From: Bacteroidetes bacterium ADurb.Bin013
Lineage (GTDB): Bacteria > Bacteroidota > Bacteroidia > Bacteroidales > UBA932
Length of the DNA: 64,000 nucleotides
Reading direction: 5' to 3'
NCBI GenBank assembly: GCA_002071385.1
Contig: MWFB01000005.1
Location: 1 to 64,000, forward strand
Position numbers and translations under genes: made by a program. The notes below the pieces were generated by a model. The model did no database searches. It worked only from the letters and a program-made list of their open reading frames with translations, and was not told the DNA's origin. Positions within the stretch are counted from its first letter, which is position 1. Every line of letters begins with the position of its first letter. Below, piece after piece: positions 37,337 through 46,675 of the stretch.

Positions 37337-37771
37337 ATGAAACTGTACCTGCCTTCGGATGAAGAAATAACACTGTCTTCGGAAGAGGAAATGACACTGC
37401 CTTTGGTGGAAGGCGTGAAATGCGGATTTCCCTCACCTGCAGAGGATTTTTCCGATATGCGGCTCAATATCACCGAGGAGATCGTGAAGAATCCGGCTTC
37501 CACATTCTATGCGCGTGTGAGCGGGAACAGCATGATCAATTACGGGATAGGGGACGGGGATATTTTGGTGGTGGACAAATCGGTGGACCCATACGACGGT
37601 TGTATTGCCATCTGTTTTGTAGACGGCGAATTCACGCTCAAGCACGTTGAAAAGCATGATGATCATATCCTGCTGGTACCAGGGAATAAAAAGTATCAAT
37701 CTATCCGGATAACCGCCGACAATCATTTTGTCATCTGGGGTGTGGTGCGGTATGTGATCAAAAAACTCTGA
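37337..37771 (+). CDS. umuD: UmuD-like S24 peptidase (DNA polymerase V accessory)
   Basis: 144 residues from the ATG at 37337 (MKLYLPSDEE). The self-cleavage site is Cys29-Gly30 in GVKCGFPSP, and the Ser-Lys dyad is Ser65 (SGNSM) and Lys102 (FTLKHVEK). After RecA-stimulated autocleavage the UmuD' dimer joins UmuC to form the translesion polymerase. There is no N-terminal DNA-binding domain, which separates it from LexA. Two bases separate it from umuC. Confidence 0.95.
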   Translation: MKLYLPSDEEITLSSEEEMTLPLVEGVKCGFPSPAEDFSDMRLNITEEIVKNPASTFYARVSGNSMINYGIGDGDILVVDKSVDPYDGCIAICFVDGEFTLKHVEKHDDHILLVPGNKKYQSIRITADNHFVIWGVVRYVIKKL

Positions 37772-37773
37772 CC

Positions 37774-39036
37774 ATGTATGCGCTGGCCGACTGCAACAAT
37801 TTCTTCGTCAGTTGTGAAAGGGTATTCAACCCGGACCTGAACGGACGTCCGGTCATCGTTTTGTCCAACAACGACGGGTGTGCCGTATCGCGCAGCAATG
37901 AAGCCAAGGCCCTGGGCATCACAATGGGTGTTCCCCTTTACCAGGTCAGGGATATTGTTGAAAAGCACAAGGTCGCCGTTTTTTCCTCCAATTTTTCCCT
38001 TTACGGGGATATGTCCAAACGCGTACACATGACGCTGCGGCAGCTGGCTCCTGCCATAGAGATTTATTCCATTGACGAAGCTTTCCTGGACCTGCGCGGC
38101 ATGGAGCACACAGACCTGGATGCGTTTGCAAAGAAGGCCTCGGCCTTATGCCTCAAAAATACAGGGATCCCCGTATCCATTGGCGTTGCCTCCACCAAGA
38201 CGCTGGCCAAGATCGCCTCCAAAGCATGCAAACACCGTCCGGAGTTGCAGGGAGGGTATTTCCTGCACAAACAGGAAGAGATTGACCGGATTCTGCCCAC
38301 CGTTCCCGTGGAGGATATCTGGGGCATAGGGCGCCGGTTATCTAAAATGCTGCATTCCCACGGGGTACAGACGGCGGCCGGTTTTATACAATTGCCTGCA
38401 GAGTGGGTGCAGAAGCAGATGAGCATTACCGGATTGAGAACCTGGAAGGAATTGCAGGGAGAGTCCTGTATAGATTTCTCGGACCATGTACCACCCAAAA
38501 AACAGATCTGCATTTCCCGCAGTTTTGCCCGTGAGATAACAGATTACATGAAACTCTCCGAACAGGTTTCACTGTTTACTTCCATGGTATGCGAAAAACT
38601 TCGCAGGCAACACAGCGCTGCCTGTCAAGCCATTGTATTTGTCCTGACCAACCGCTTCAAGGCCAGTGTCCCGCAGCAGTATGAAAGCCGCCTGATCACC
38701 TTCCCGGTTGCAACATCCAGCACCCTTGAGATCAACCGTGCCGTACTGAAGGAACTATCTTTCCTTTTCCGCAAGGGCTACGCCTACAAGAAAGCCGGTG
38801 TCATCCTGACCGGCATCATTCCTGACAATGCGGTTCAATTGGATTTGTATGATACGACAGACCGGTTGAAACATGCACGCCTGATGAAGGTCATGGATGA
38901 GGTCAACACCCGGATAGGGCGTGGCACCCTGGCCATGGCCACCGAATCTGCAGAGGGCATAAAGATGAACCGTCAGCACCTCTCTCCGCAATATACAACC
39001 CGGTGGTCCGATATCCCGGTAGTAAAATCTTTATGA
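37774..39036 (+). CDS. umuC: UmuC-like Y-family DNA polymerase (Pol V catalytic subunit)
   Basis: 420 residues. Y-family palm: ALADCNNFFVSCERVF with the first Asp, and YSIDEAFLDL with the catalytic Asp-Glu pair. The thumb HhH (VEDIWGIGRRLSKML) and a UmuC-type C-terminal domain follow. Performs error-prone bypass synthesis. Operon with umuD. Confidence 0.96.
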   Translation: MYALADCNNFFVSCERVFNPDLNGRPVIVLSNNDGCAVSRSNEAKALGITMGVPLYQVRDIVEKHKVAVFSSNFSLYGDMSKRVHMTLRQLAPAIEIYSIDEAFLDLRGMEHTDLDAFAKKASALCLKNTGIPVSIGVASTKTLAKIASKACKHRPELQGGYFLHKQEEIDRILPTVPVEDIWGIGRRLSKMLHSHGVQTAAGFIQLPAEWVQKQMSITGLRTWKELQGESCIDFSDHVPPKKQICISRSFAREITDYMKLSEQVSLFTSMVCEKLRRQHSAACQAIVFVLTNRFKASVPQQYESRLITFPVATSSTLEINRAVLKELSFLFRKGYAYKKAGVILTGIIPDNAVQLDLYDTTDRLKHARLMKVMDEVNTRIGRGTLAMATESAEGIKMNRQHLSPQYTTRWSDIPVVKSL

Positions 39037-39057
39037 TAAACTATAAAAAATAGTTGC

Positions 39058-39083
39058 ATAACTAAAATATTTAGTTATATTTG
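39058..39083 (+). promoter_or_regulatory. BlaI-type operator overlapping -7 element
   Basis: Perfect inverted repeat ATAACTAAA-ATA-TTTAGTTAT (39058-39078) overlaps the -7 box TATATTTG (39076-39083), 21 nt before the blaI-like ATG. A repressor bound here would block polymerase, so the pair is probably autoregulated. Confidence 0.75.
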
Positions 39084-39104
39084 CAGTGAAAACATCATTT
39101 TATC

Positions 39105-39464
39105 ATGAAACTCACTGCAAAAGAAGAAGAAATCATGTCCTTTTTCTGGGACAAAGGACCTCTCTTTGTACGAGAGCTCCTGGATTGTTATAGTCAGCCG
39201 AGGCCGCATTTCAATACCTTGTCCACCATAGTGCGTAGCCTGGAGGAAAAAGGATTTCTGGACCACAAGGCCTTTGGCAATTCTTACCAGTATTTTCCTG
39301 TTGTAAGCCGTGAAGAGTTCAGTAAGTCTTCACTTAATGGAGTTATCCGGAAATATTACAGCAGTTCTGCCTTCAGCGCCGTGTCTTCCCTTATAGAGGA
39401 AGAGGCCATTTCGTTAAGCGATCTGAAGAAGCTTATAACCGAGGTGGAACGCAGAAACGGTTGA
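39105..39464 (+). CDS. BlaI/MecI-family transcriptional repressor
   Basis: 119 residues. Winged-helix domain MKLTAKEEEIMSFFWDKGP with recognition helix region RPHFNTLSTIVRSLEEKGFL, then a C-terminal dimerisation helix pair with SLSDLKKLITEVER. In BlaI/MecI proteins cleavage by the partner M56 peptidase lifts repression. It sits behind a palindrome on its own promoter and 2 nt before the M56 gene. No beta-lactamase gene follows, so the controlled process is open. Confidence 0.93.
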   Translation: MKLTAKEEEIMSFFWDKGPLFVRELLDCYSQPRPHFNTLSTIVRSLEEKGFLDHKAFGNSYQYFPVVSREEFSKSSLNGVIRKYYSSSAFSAVSSLIEEEAISLSDLKKLITEVERRNG

Positions 39465-39466
39465 CC

Positions 39467-40912
39467 ATGGGAGCATTTGTCACATATGTATTGGAAACGG
39501 GTGTTTTCCTGTTATTTTTCTACCTGTTCAATCGGCTTTTTTTATCCGGGGAAACTTTTCACCGATTCAACCGCATAGTATGGCTGCTCATTATCCCGGT
39601 TTCCCTGATCCTCCCGTTCTGCATTCCGGGATCCTTTGATCCACTGGCCTGGTTTGGCCTGCAGGAAGCACAAGGGCAGGGGGCCATCCATCCGGAAGAT
39701 ATAACCCCGCTGGTGTCGGATCCGTCTGAACTTTCAGGTTCCGCCGTACGTTTGGTGCAATGGTTCTTTTTGATATACTTCATAGGTGTTTTGGTCAGTT
39801 TTATTTTCTACATCATTTCTTACATCAGGCTAACTTCTATCTTGAGGAAAAACAAAGGTAACGGAAGGGCTGCCGCTTACGGAAACCTCCTTGCACAATG
39901 CATTGAAATGACGGGTATACGCAGGAAAGTCAGGCTTATAGTCCATACATACGAGATAGCTCCCTTCAGCTGGATGCATTATATTGTGGTATCTGAACAG
40001 GATATGATCGAGGATGGGAGGGATATCCTTATCCATGAACTGTCCCACGTCCGTAAAGGACATTCGTGGGACCTGATACTGACAGACTTGCTCATTCTTT
40101 TCCAATGGTTCAATCCCGCTGCCTGGCTTCTGAAGCAATCCATGCAGCAGGTCCATGAATTCCAGGCCGATGACGCTGTTCTGAAAGCCGGTGTAAATGC
40201 AAAACAATACCAATTATTATTAATAAAGAAAGCTGTTGGCACAAGACGCTACTCCATGGTCAACAGCTTTAATCACAGCAAACTTAAAAAAAGAATCACT
40301 ATGATGTGGAAAAAGAAATCAAGCAAATGGGCGTTTGCAAAGTGCATATACGCTCTGCCTCTCGCGTTCATAGCCGTAACGGCCTTTGCAACGCCTGAAA
40401 TCTCCGGCACGTTGTCCGGGATTTCCTCTGTCAAAGATATAAAAATTTCTTTGCCGCAGGATATCAAACCCCAGGCCCTGCCCGTAACTGCACAGGTACC
40501 GCCCCCGCCCCCTGCACCCGCCGCCGCCATTCCCGCTAAGCAGGATTCTGTGTTTCCTTTGGCCCTGTTAGACACCAAGCCATTGTTTGCCAATGGCAAA
40601 GACGAGAATGAGTTTACCAAATGGGTTTTAAATAACATGAAATACCCGGAAGAAGCCAAGAAGAAAGGGATTCAGGGAAGGGTTATTGCCAGTTTTGAGC
40701 TGTCTGAAACAGGACAGGTGGTCAATGCTAAAATTCTCAGGGGAGTAGATCCTGAACTGGACAACGAAGTCTTACGCGTTCTGATGTCTTCTCCCGTTTG
40801 GGAACGTCCCGGACAGACTAAGGGGAAAACAGTAAGGGTCAGGTATAATTTTCCCGTAAACTTTCAACTACCCAAGAAAGAAGAATCTAAGGCTCCGGAA
40901 GGGACAAAGTAA
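39467..40912 (+). CDS. BlaR1/MecR1-like M56 peptidase fused to C-terminal TonB domain
   Basis: 481 residues from the ATG at 39467. Four transmembrane helices with the cytoplasmic zinc-peptidase motif HELSH (His190, Glu191, His194). After another helix near residue 300 comes a Pro/Ala-rich periplasmic linker (PPPPPAPAAA) and a TonB C-terminal domain (MKYPEEAKKKGIQGRVIASFELSETG). The penicillin-sensor domain of classical BlaR1 is absent. Such M56-TonB fusions are common in Bacteroidota; they presumably sense an envelope state through the TonB domain and cleave the BlaI-like partner. Confidence 0.92.
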   Translation: MGAFVTYVLETGVFLLFFYLFNRLFLSGETFHRFNRIVWLLIIPVSLILPFCIPGSFDPLAWFGLQEAQGQGAIHPEDITPLVSDPSELSGSAVRLVQWFFLIYFIGVLVSFIFYIISYIRLTSILRKNKGNGRAAAYGNLLAQCIEMTGIRRKVRLIVHTYEIAPFSWMHYIVVSEQDMIEDGRDILIHELSHVRKGHSWDLILTDLLILFQWFNPAAWLLKQSMQQVHEFQADDAVLKAGVNAKQYQLLLIKKAVGTRRYSMVNSFNHSKLKKRITMMWKKKSSKWAFAKCIYALPLAFIAVTAFATPEISGTLSGISSVKDIKISLPQDIKPQALPVTAQVPPPPPAPAAAIPAKQDSVFPLALLDTKPLFANGKDENEFTKWVLNNMKYPEEAKKKGIQGRVIASFELSETGQVVNAKILRGVDPELDNEVLRVLMSSPVWERPGQTKGKTVRVRYNFPVNFQLPKKEESKAPEGTK

Positions 40913-40925
40913 GCTCAAAGATTCC

Positions 40926-40933
40926 TATCTTTG
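40926..40933 (+). promoter_or_regulatory. -7 promoter element TATCTTTG, lipoprotein deformylase
   Basis: Exact consensus only 3 nt before the ATG at 40937. Confidence 0.65.
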
Positions 40934-40936
40934 AGC

Positions 40937-41509
40937 ATGAAAAAATGCCTCATATCACTGTTATTGCTGCTGGCTGTCGCTTGCAGCAATTTTTCTTCTA
41001 TAGAGAAATACCGCATTGGAAAGCCCGGTGAGTCTGAAATGATCATGCCTCTATTCACCAACCAGATCCCGGAAGAGCTGCAGTTCCTGCGTCTGAAAGC
41101 AGGTCCGCTTAGCCGGAGAGACATGAAATCAAACCTGTATTCCACCCTTAAGTCCAGGATGATGGCCACGGTCCTGGATACGGCCAACACCGGGGTGGGG
41201 ATTGCTGCCCCGCAGGTGGGTATTAGCAAGCAACTTATTGCCGTCCAACGTTTTGATAAGGAAGGAGAACCTTTTGAGTTTTATGTCAATCCCATAATCG
41301 AAAACTACAGCCAGGAGACCCAATGGGGATGGGAAGGTTGCCTTTCGGTTCCCGGAGAAAGAGATACCGTGCTGCGTTCTACCCAGGTGGTCATAACTTA
41401 CCGGGACCAGGATACCTGGGAGATGGCCCGGGATACGGTCTCAGGCTTTACAGCGGTTATTTTCCAGCACGAGATCGATCACCTGAACGGGAAGCTATAT
41501 ATTGACTGA
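40937..41509 (+). CDS. Peptide deformylase-like lipoprotein
   Basis: 190 residues. The N-terminus is a clear lipoprotein signal (MKKCLISLLLLLAVACSN). It is followed by a full peptide deformylase domain with all three motifs: GVGIAAPQVG, EGCLSVPG with metal ligand Cys135, and QHEIDHLNG with His178, Glu179 and His182. Deformylase normally acts on nascent chains in the cytoplasm; this copy should be outside the inner membrane. Possible roles are removal of formyl groups from exported or exogenous peptides, or unrelated amide hydrolysis. Its 3' end overlaps the convergent dehydrogenase gene by 53 nt. Confidence 0.88.
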   Translation: MKKCLISLLLLLAVACSNFSSIEKYRIGKPGESEMIMPLFTNQIPEELQFLRLKAGPLSRRDMKSNLYSTLKSRMMATVLDTANTGVGIAAPQVGISKQLIAVQRFDKEGEPFEFYVNPIIENYSQETQWGWEGCLSVPGERDTVLRSTQVVITYRDQDTWEMARDTVSGFTAVIFQHEIDHLNGKLYID

Positions 41510-42431
41510 TGTTATCTGCCATCATGGCAACCAGGCGCGTGCGCGCTTCTATCGAGGCCCAGGCTATGTGCGGCGTAAGGAACAGTTTTGACTTGTCCTT
41601 TACCCGATGGTAGCAATGATCGGCCGGAAGCGGCTCGGTACTGAAAACATCCATTCCTGCACCGGCCAGCCGGTTGTTGTTCAGCGCATCGACCAGTGCA
41701 CATTCATCCACGATGGCTCCCCGCCCCAGGTTGAAAAGATAGGCCGAGGCCTTCATCTTATCCAGCCCGGCTTTCCCTATCAAACCGCGGGTCTTGTCAT
41801 TGAGCGGAGCGTGGATGGTCACCAGGTCGCTTGTCCGCAGCAGTTCATCCAGGTCCAGGCGCCTGTACAGCCCGCCGGCGCGTTCCTGGCCGCTGGTGGA
41901 AAAATAAACCACTTCCATTCCGAAAGCCGAGGCAATGGCCGCCACTTTCCTTCCTATGGCCCCCAACCCGATGATACCCAGCCGTTTTCCGCTTAGCTCA
42001 TGGAAATACCGGCCCCCGAAGTGGGTGGGCAGGCCGCTGGCCGGGTAAGCTTCCGAGTGGGCGTATTCGTTGAAATAGGGGCCCTGCTGGACACAACATA
42101 GGATATGCAGGAAGGCGGTCTGTGCCACACTGTCTGTGGAGTAGCCCGCAACGTTTTTTACCGGGATGCCTTTCTCCGCCGCGTAGTCCAGGTCTACGGG
42201 GTCCAGGCCCGTTGCTGCAACACAGATCAGCTTCAGGTTCCTGGCAGCCTGTATCTGCGCTTTGCCCAGTTTTACCTTATTCAGTAGTACAATATCTGCC
42301 TTTTCAATACGGGCAATGATTTCTTCCGGCCGCGTATTGTCGTATACCGTCAGCTCCCCGAATTGTCTGAGAGGGCCCAGGTCAATATCACCACCCATGG
42401 TGGCTGCATCTAAAAAAACGAGTCTCATCAT
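41457..42431 (-). CDS. D-2-hydroxyacid dehydrogenase
   Basis: 324 residues. Rossmann motif GLGAIGRKVA and the catalytic trio: Arg in NLGRGAIVDE, Glu in FSTEPLP and His in TPHIAWAS. The fold and length are those of glycerate/hydroxypyruvate-type or lactate dehydrogenases using NAD(H). Exact substrate unknown; the length fits hydroxypyruvate reductase. Two ATG codons (42431, 42428) follow a promoter by 4 nt. Convergent overlap with the deformylase gene. Confidence 0.93.
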   Translation of the reverse strand: MMRLVFLDAATMGGDIDLGPLRQFGELTVYDNTRPEEIIARIEKADIVLLNKVKLGKAQIQAARNLKLICVAATGLDPVDLDYAAEKGIPVKNVAGYSTDSVAQTAFLHILCCVQQGPYFNEYAHSEAYPASGLPTHFGGRYFHELSGKRLGIIGLGAIGRKVAAIASAFGMEVVYFSTSGQERAGGLYRRLDLDELLRTSDLVTIHAPLNDKTRGLIGKAGLDKMKASAYLFNLGRGAIVDECALVDALNNNRLAGAGMDVFSTEPLPADHCYHRVKDKSKLFLTPHIAWASIEARTRLVAMMADNISQYIASRSGDRSRAGK

Positions 42432-42435
42432 ACGG

Positions 42436-42443
42436 CAAAGTTA
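42436..42443 (-). promoter_or_regulatory. -7 promoter element TAACTTTG, hydroxyacid dehydrogenase
   Basis: Consensus on the minus strand, 4 nt before the ATG at 42431. Confidence 0.6.
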
Positions 42444-42475
42444 GGGAATCCCCGGGATTATCTGTTTCTGATGAT

Positions 42476-44980
42476 TTACGGGCGGTTGGGTGTGTTCCAC
42501 ACATGGGTCTGCGTACAGCGGATCATCAGGCTCTGGTTACCAGCTCCAATCTTGAAATCGCCTTCTTCCAGCACCCATCTGCCATCAATGCCCACAAAGG
42601 CAAGATCGCTTGCCCTGATCTTCAGGGTAACGGTCTTTTGTTCTCCGGGTCTGAGGGATATCTTATCAAATGCCCTGAGGCGCCGGTTATCCGGCATCAG
42701 AGAGGCATACAAATCTGAGGAATAAAGTAGTACACTTTCTTTTCCTTCCACCTTGCCGGTATTTTTCACATCCACGGTAAAGACCAGCTCATCTACTGCC
42801 GTGAAGGTTGTCTTGTCTGCTTTCAGGTTGGAATATTCAAAGGTCGTGTAACTGAGTCCGTACCCGAAAGGCCACTGAATGTTCGTGTTGGCAAAGTAAT
42901 CGTATGCGCCTTCTATGGTGGAACGCACTTCACATACTTTGTAATCGTAGGTTGTATACCCGTTGCAGCAACTGGGATAGGTATAGGAGAGCCTGCCGCT
43001 GAAGTTCACTTTTCCGGAAAGCAGACTGGCCAGGGCATCCCCGCCGTAATTGCCCGGAAGCATTACATTCACTATGCTTTTTGCCAGTGGCACCAGCTCG
43101 GCAACAACCCTGGGACGGCCCTGGTTCAGGATCATGATGACGGGTTTTCCGGTGGCAGCCAAAGCCTTTACCAGGTCTGCCTGGTTCTTTGAGATATGCA
43201 AGTCGTTAATATTGCCTGTGGTTTCGCAATAAGAATTTTCTCCAATGCAAACCACAATGTAATCTGCCCCTGCTACAGCGGCTACTGCTTTTTCAATTTC
43301 CGGTTTGTTTTCCATGGTCCAGTACCCGCTCTCGTTGTAAAGCACACCGGGCTCATACAGAATGTTATCAGGGCCGAATTCGTTTTTCATGGCTTCCAGG
43401 ATGGTGTTGAATGGTTCTGTAAAGCGTTCAATGCCGCTGCCCTGCCAGGTATAGCTCCAGCCGCCATTCAGGCCGCGCATGGTATGGGCATTGGGTCCGG
43501 CGACCAGGATCTTTTTACCTTTGGGCAACGGGAGGGTCGCTTCTTCATTCTTCAGCAGTACCATGGACTCCCCGGCTGCTTCCAACGATAGTGCAGCAAA
43601 GGCGGGATCACCAAACCGGGAATAATCTTTCCGCACGGTATAAGGAGTATCAAACAATCCCAGGCGGAATTTCAGACGCAGGATGCGTCGTACGGCATCG
43701 TCTATGCGGCTCATGGGCACCTGGCCTTCTTCCACCAGTTCTTTCAGGTCTATGCAAAACTGCCAGCTGGAAGGCACCATGGCCATGTCAATGCCCGCGT
43801 TGATGGCCATTTTGACGGCTTCCTTGTACGACGAGGCAATCCTGTCGCGTTCATACAAACTGGTAATATCGGCCCAGTCTGTAACGATCATCCCGTCCCA
43901 GCTCAGGTCTTGCTTAACCCATTGGGTAAGCAGAACGGGATTGGCCACACCGTTCACGCCGTTGATGGTGGAAGAATTGGTCATGATGGACAGCGCACCG
44001 TTGCGCAGGGCTTCCAGAAAAGGGGCAAACTGCTTTTCGCGCATATCCTGTTCGTTGATGATTGCCGGGGTGCGGTCCAGGCCGTTGAAAGGCACTCCGT
44101 AGCCCATATAGTGTTTCAGGCAGGCCGAGATGTTTTCCCTGCCAATATGGTTGGGATCCGTTCCCTGCATGCCCATCACCACTTCCCGCCCGATTTCCGA
44201 GGCCAGGTAAGGATCTTCCCCGTAGCCTTCCCACTGCCGGGGCCATGCCGGTTGGCGGCCCATATCCAGGACCGGGTTGAATGACCAGGGTATCCCTGCC
44301 GCCCGTGTTTCATAGGCGGTGACCTCACCGGTACAGCGGGCCAGTTCCCTGTTAAAGGTAGCTGCCATGTTCACTCCCTGTGGAAACAGGGTGCCATCGG
44401 CTACATAGGTTGACCCATGGATCTGGTCCAGGCCGTACAGGCACGGGATCCCTATCGCTTCCAGGGATTTATCCTGAACGATCTTTATGAGCCGGTTCCA
44501 TTCTTCCGAAGTCTGCGCCGTTGTAAAGGGAGTGTTCAGGATGGAGCCCACTTTGTATTTGACAAACACCGAGTCCATTTTTGCCGGATCAAACTGGAAT
44601 CCTTTTGTAACCGTTATTTTCTGATAGAGTTTATAATATTCAAATCCCATCTCCATCCGTTTTTCCGGGTTGGTCATCACAGCGGCGTCAAACTCGCTTT
44701 CCAGCCCGTGCTCACTGATTAGTGCGGCCAGCTGCTCCTGTGGCATCATCATCAGTTTCATCATTTCTGCCCTCATGTCCATGCCCAGTACGTTGATCTC
44801 AAGCTGGGTCATCTGACCCACTTTTTCCACCAGGGTCATTTTGGAGATAATCTTGTCAATCTTTTTTTCAATGGCCGGGTCGCGCGGTATCACCGGGTTG
44901 ATCTGGGCATATGCGACGGGTATATTCACGACAGCGCCGCATACAACCATAGCAAGGAAAAGGGTGTAAATTTTCTTCAT
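42476..44980 (-). CDS. GH3 beta-glucosidase-type glycoside hydrolase, secreted
   Basis: 834 residues. Signal peptide ending VAYAQ. GH3 N-terminal barrel with the conserved KHYMGYG segment and nucleophile Asp368 in MIVTDWAD, the (alpha/beta)6 sandwich with ILVAGPNA, and a C-terminal Fn3-like domain ending in [12 protein letters not shown]. Cleaves terminal beta-linked glucose or xylose from oligosaccharides in the periplasm. No TAnnTTTG element is seen upstream; the start lies just 6 nt after hipA, so it may be transcribed from hipBA or from inside hipA. Confidence 0.95.
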   Translation of the reverse strand: MKKIYTLFLAMVVCGAVVNIPVAYAQINPVIPRDPAIEKKIDKIISKMTLVEKVGQMTQLEINVLGMDMRAEMMKLMMMPQEQLAALISEHGLESEFDAAVMTNPEKRMEMGFEYYKLYQKITVTKGFQFDPAKMDSVFVKYKVGSILNTPFTTAQTSEEWNRLIKIVQDKSLEAIGIPCLYGLDQIHGSTYVADGTLFPQGVNMAATFNRELARCTGEVTAYETRAAGIPWSFNPVLDMGRQPAWPRQWEGYGEDPYLASEIGREVVMGMQGTDPNHIGRENISACLKHYMGYGVPFNGLDRTPAIINEQDMREKQFAPFLEALRNGALSIMTNSSTINGVNGVANPVLLTQWVKQDLSWDGMIVTDWADITSLYERDRIASSYKEAVKMAINAGIDMAMVPSSWQFCIDLKELVEEGQVPMSRIDDAVRRILRLKFRLGLFDTPYTVRKDYSRFGDPAFAALSLEAAGESMVLLKNEEATLPLPKGKKILVAGPNAHTMRGLNGGWSYTWQGSGIERFTEPFNTILEAMKNEFGPDNILYEPGVLYNESGYWTMENKPEIEKAVAAVAGADYIVVCIGENSYCETTGNINDLHISKNQADLVKALAATGKPVIMILNQGRPRVVAELVPLAKSIVNVMLPGNYGGDALASLLSGKVNFSGRLSYTYPSCCNGYTTYDYKVCEVRSTIEGAYDYFANTNIQWPFGYGLSYTTFEYSNLKADKTTFTAVDELVFTVDVKNTGKVEGKESVLLYSSDLYASLMPDNRRLRAFDKISLRPGEQKTVTLKIRASDLAFVGIDGRWVLEEGDFKIGAGNQSLMIRCTQTHVWNTPNRP

Positions 44981-44986
44981 GATTAT

Positions 44987-46252
44987 TTATTTAAATAAAG
45001 TAAGCATTTTTTCAAAGCGCCAACGGAACATTTCAATTTCCTGTCCAGGTATGTTCAGGATCCTGGCCGTTTTCTCCCAATCCGAAAGCGCATAACCAAC
45101 CTCGGCCATAATACCTGATGCCGTCTTTCGATCCAGCATATACTCAGAACAGGCATCCAGCAACAGTCGGGGATTTGCTTCATTCGTGGTCTGGGTCAGG
45201 AGCAGGCTTTGGGTTTCATCTAGTGTCGGATTCATATCATACGCAGGGGAGAGCGTCCACCCTTTTGGGGTAAGTAAAAATCCATGGTTCCGAAAATGAT
45301 CGTCTGAATTTCCCACGCCAATATTAAATGCCACCCGCCTGAAGAGTTCTTCTAAATTAGAACGGACATCTGTGCATCCCCGCACAATAAAATCCACAAT
45401 ATCCAGGTAACCTTTTCCCGTAGTGGCATTGTCTCCATCTTTAAAGCCAAGCAAGGTCATGGCCGAGGCAAAGTGAATGCGCTTTTGCGCTTCGGTCCGG
45501 TCAAAACGCCGGGCCACAAATGTATGGTATTTATCACCAACATAAACAGCTTTGCTCTCCGTTGAACGAATACCGGACTTCTTCGCCAAAATATTGCACA
45601 ATTGCTCCCACAATCCAACATCGTAAGTGTCTTTCAGAGAAGGGAATTTTGCTATACACAGCTTTTGGTTCTCATCCACGACACTGGCTTTTGGACGGGC
45701 ACCACCCAGAGAGGCCCCGGGTCTTATCAACTGCATAATCCATTTTTTGTCCGGGAGCTTGTTCTCATAATCACTTTTCTCAATTTTCTGGCTCAAACGG
45801 ATCAATTCAGGTAAATCAGTCAAAGGTGGAATTTGCAGAAAAGAGTCACTGTTTAAATAATCCCGGTCTTCATTCTCCTTAAACCTAAACCCTCCCATCC
45901 GGGAAAAATCATCGACTCCTGCAAGATAATCGAAAGAAGCTAATTTTCTGAGAGGCCGCTTTTCTTCAAGAGCAAGTATTTGTTCCAGTTTGTTAAGCAA
46001 AAATCGTCCCCACCTGTCTGGCATAACGTCTGAAAAACAACCGAAAATATCTTTGCCAGGAAGTGAAAACTGAGGTCCCGGATAGTTATTAACATCTGCA
46101 CTTATTTGAATTGAAGCATGATTTCTTAACCACTCATTGTTGTACTCAAAGCCAAAACTGTCCTTTTCGCGAAGCCTCTCGTAGTTAAGCGTACCCAACA
46201 GTTTAATCTTGTCAAACCACTCAAAATCTGCGTATACTAACAACTTATGCAT
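44987..46252 (-). CDS. hipA: HipA-like serine/threonine kinase toxin
   Basis: 421 residues. HipA fold: substrate loop GASLGGARPKA, nucleotide-binding and catalytic segment NIGVGNSDDHFRNHGF, and the metal-binding LSPAYDMNP. HipA phosphorylates glutamyl-tRNA synthetase in E. coli; other HipA-type kinases have other targets, so target is not assignable. All catalytic residues seem present. Stops 6 nt before the GH3 gene and starts 6 nt after hipB. Confidence 0.93.
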   Translation of the reverse strand: MHKLLVYADFEWFDKIKLLGTLNYERLREKDSFGFEYNNEWLRNHASIQISADVNNYPGPQFSLPGKDIFGCFSDVMPDRWGRFLLNKLEQILALEEKRPLRKLASFDYLAGVDDFSRMGGFRFKENEDRDYLNSDSFLQIPPLTDLPELIRLSQKIEKSDYENKLPDKKWIMQLIRPGASLGGARPKASVVDENQKLCIAKFPSLKDTYDVGLWEQLCNILAKKSGIRSTESKAVYVGDKYHTFVARRFDRTEAQKRIHFASAMTLLGFKDGDNATTGKGYLDIVDFIVRGCTDVRSNLEELFRRVAFNIGVGNSDDHFRNHGFLLTPKGWTLSPAYDMNPTLDETQSLLLTQTTNEANPRLLLDACSEYMLDRKTASGIMAEVGYALSDWEKTARILNIPGQEIEMFRWRFEKMLTLFK

Positions 46253-46258
46253 ACAAAT

Positions 46259-46576
46259 CTACCTTTTTGACGCCCGCTTGCGTGGCTCTAAACGAAGGTC
46301 CTGTAATGCTTTACCAATTTCATCGTTTGCGGCTAACAGTAAAACATCCTCCTCCAGTTGAAGTGCATACAACACCCTCAGGTATATACCAATCGATACT
46401 GTGGGCAGTCCTTTTTCAACCCGGGAAACCGATAAAGCAGATACAGTAGCCCGTTCGGCAACCTGTGCAACAGAAAGATCGCGCCGCAAACGGGCCATAC
46501 GAATCTGCTCTCCTGCCACCTGCAGATTTTTTTGCAATTTTCTGGGTAACAAGGTCCCCGTTGTATTTTTAGCCAT
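46259..46576 (-). CDS. hipB: HipB-like Xre antitoxin
   Basis: 105 residues. Helix-turn-helix of the Xre/Cro type: IRMARLRRDLSVAQVAERATVSALSVSRVEKGLPTVS. Basic C-terminus (RLEPRKRASKR). Forms a toxin-antitoxin module with the HipA-like kinase 6 nt downstream and probably represses the operon through the palindromes upstream of its ATG. Confidence 0.92.
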   Translation of the reverse strand: MAKNTTGTLLPRKLQKNLQVAGEQIRMARLRRDLSVAQVAERATVSALSVSRVEKGLPTVSIGIYLRVLYALQLEEDVLLLAANDEIGKALQDLRLEPRKRASKR

Positions 46577-46580
46577 AAAG

Positions 46581-46614
46581 TAGATAATAATCTATCATAT
46601 AATATGCAAATATA
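46581..46614 (-). promoter_or_regulatory. hipBA promoter and operator
   Basis: Minus-strand -7 element TATATTTG (plus-strand 46607-46614). Between it and the ATG lies an inverted repeat TAGAT-AATA-ATCTA (46581-46594), followed by CATAT-A-ATATG (46596-46606). Both are candidate HipB sites downstream of the promoter. Confidence 0.65.
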
Positions 46615-46675
46615 GCACTTTTTCTATATTATATGTTATGTTACATTAATTTCATGATATAGCCTTGACTAATTA

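Noticed and set aside
39105-40912. Beta-lactamase resistance operon
   Set aside because: No beta-lactamase gene follows and the M56 protein lacks the penicillin sensor domain.
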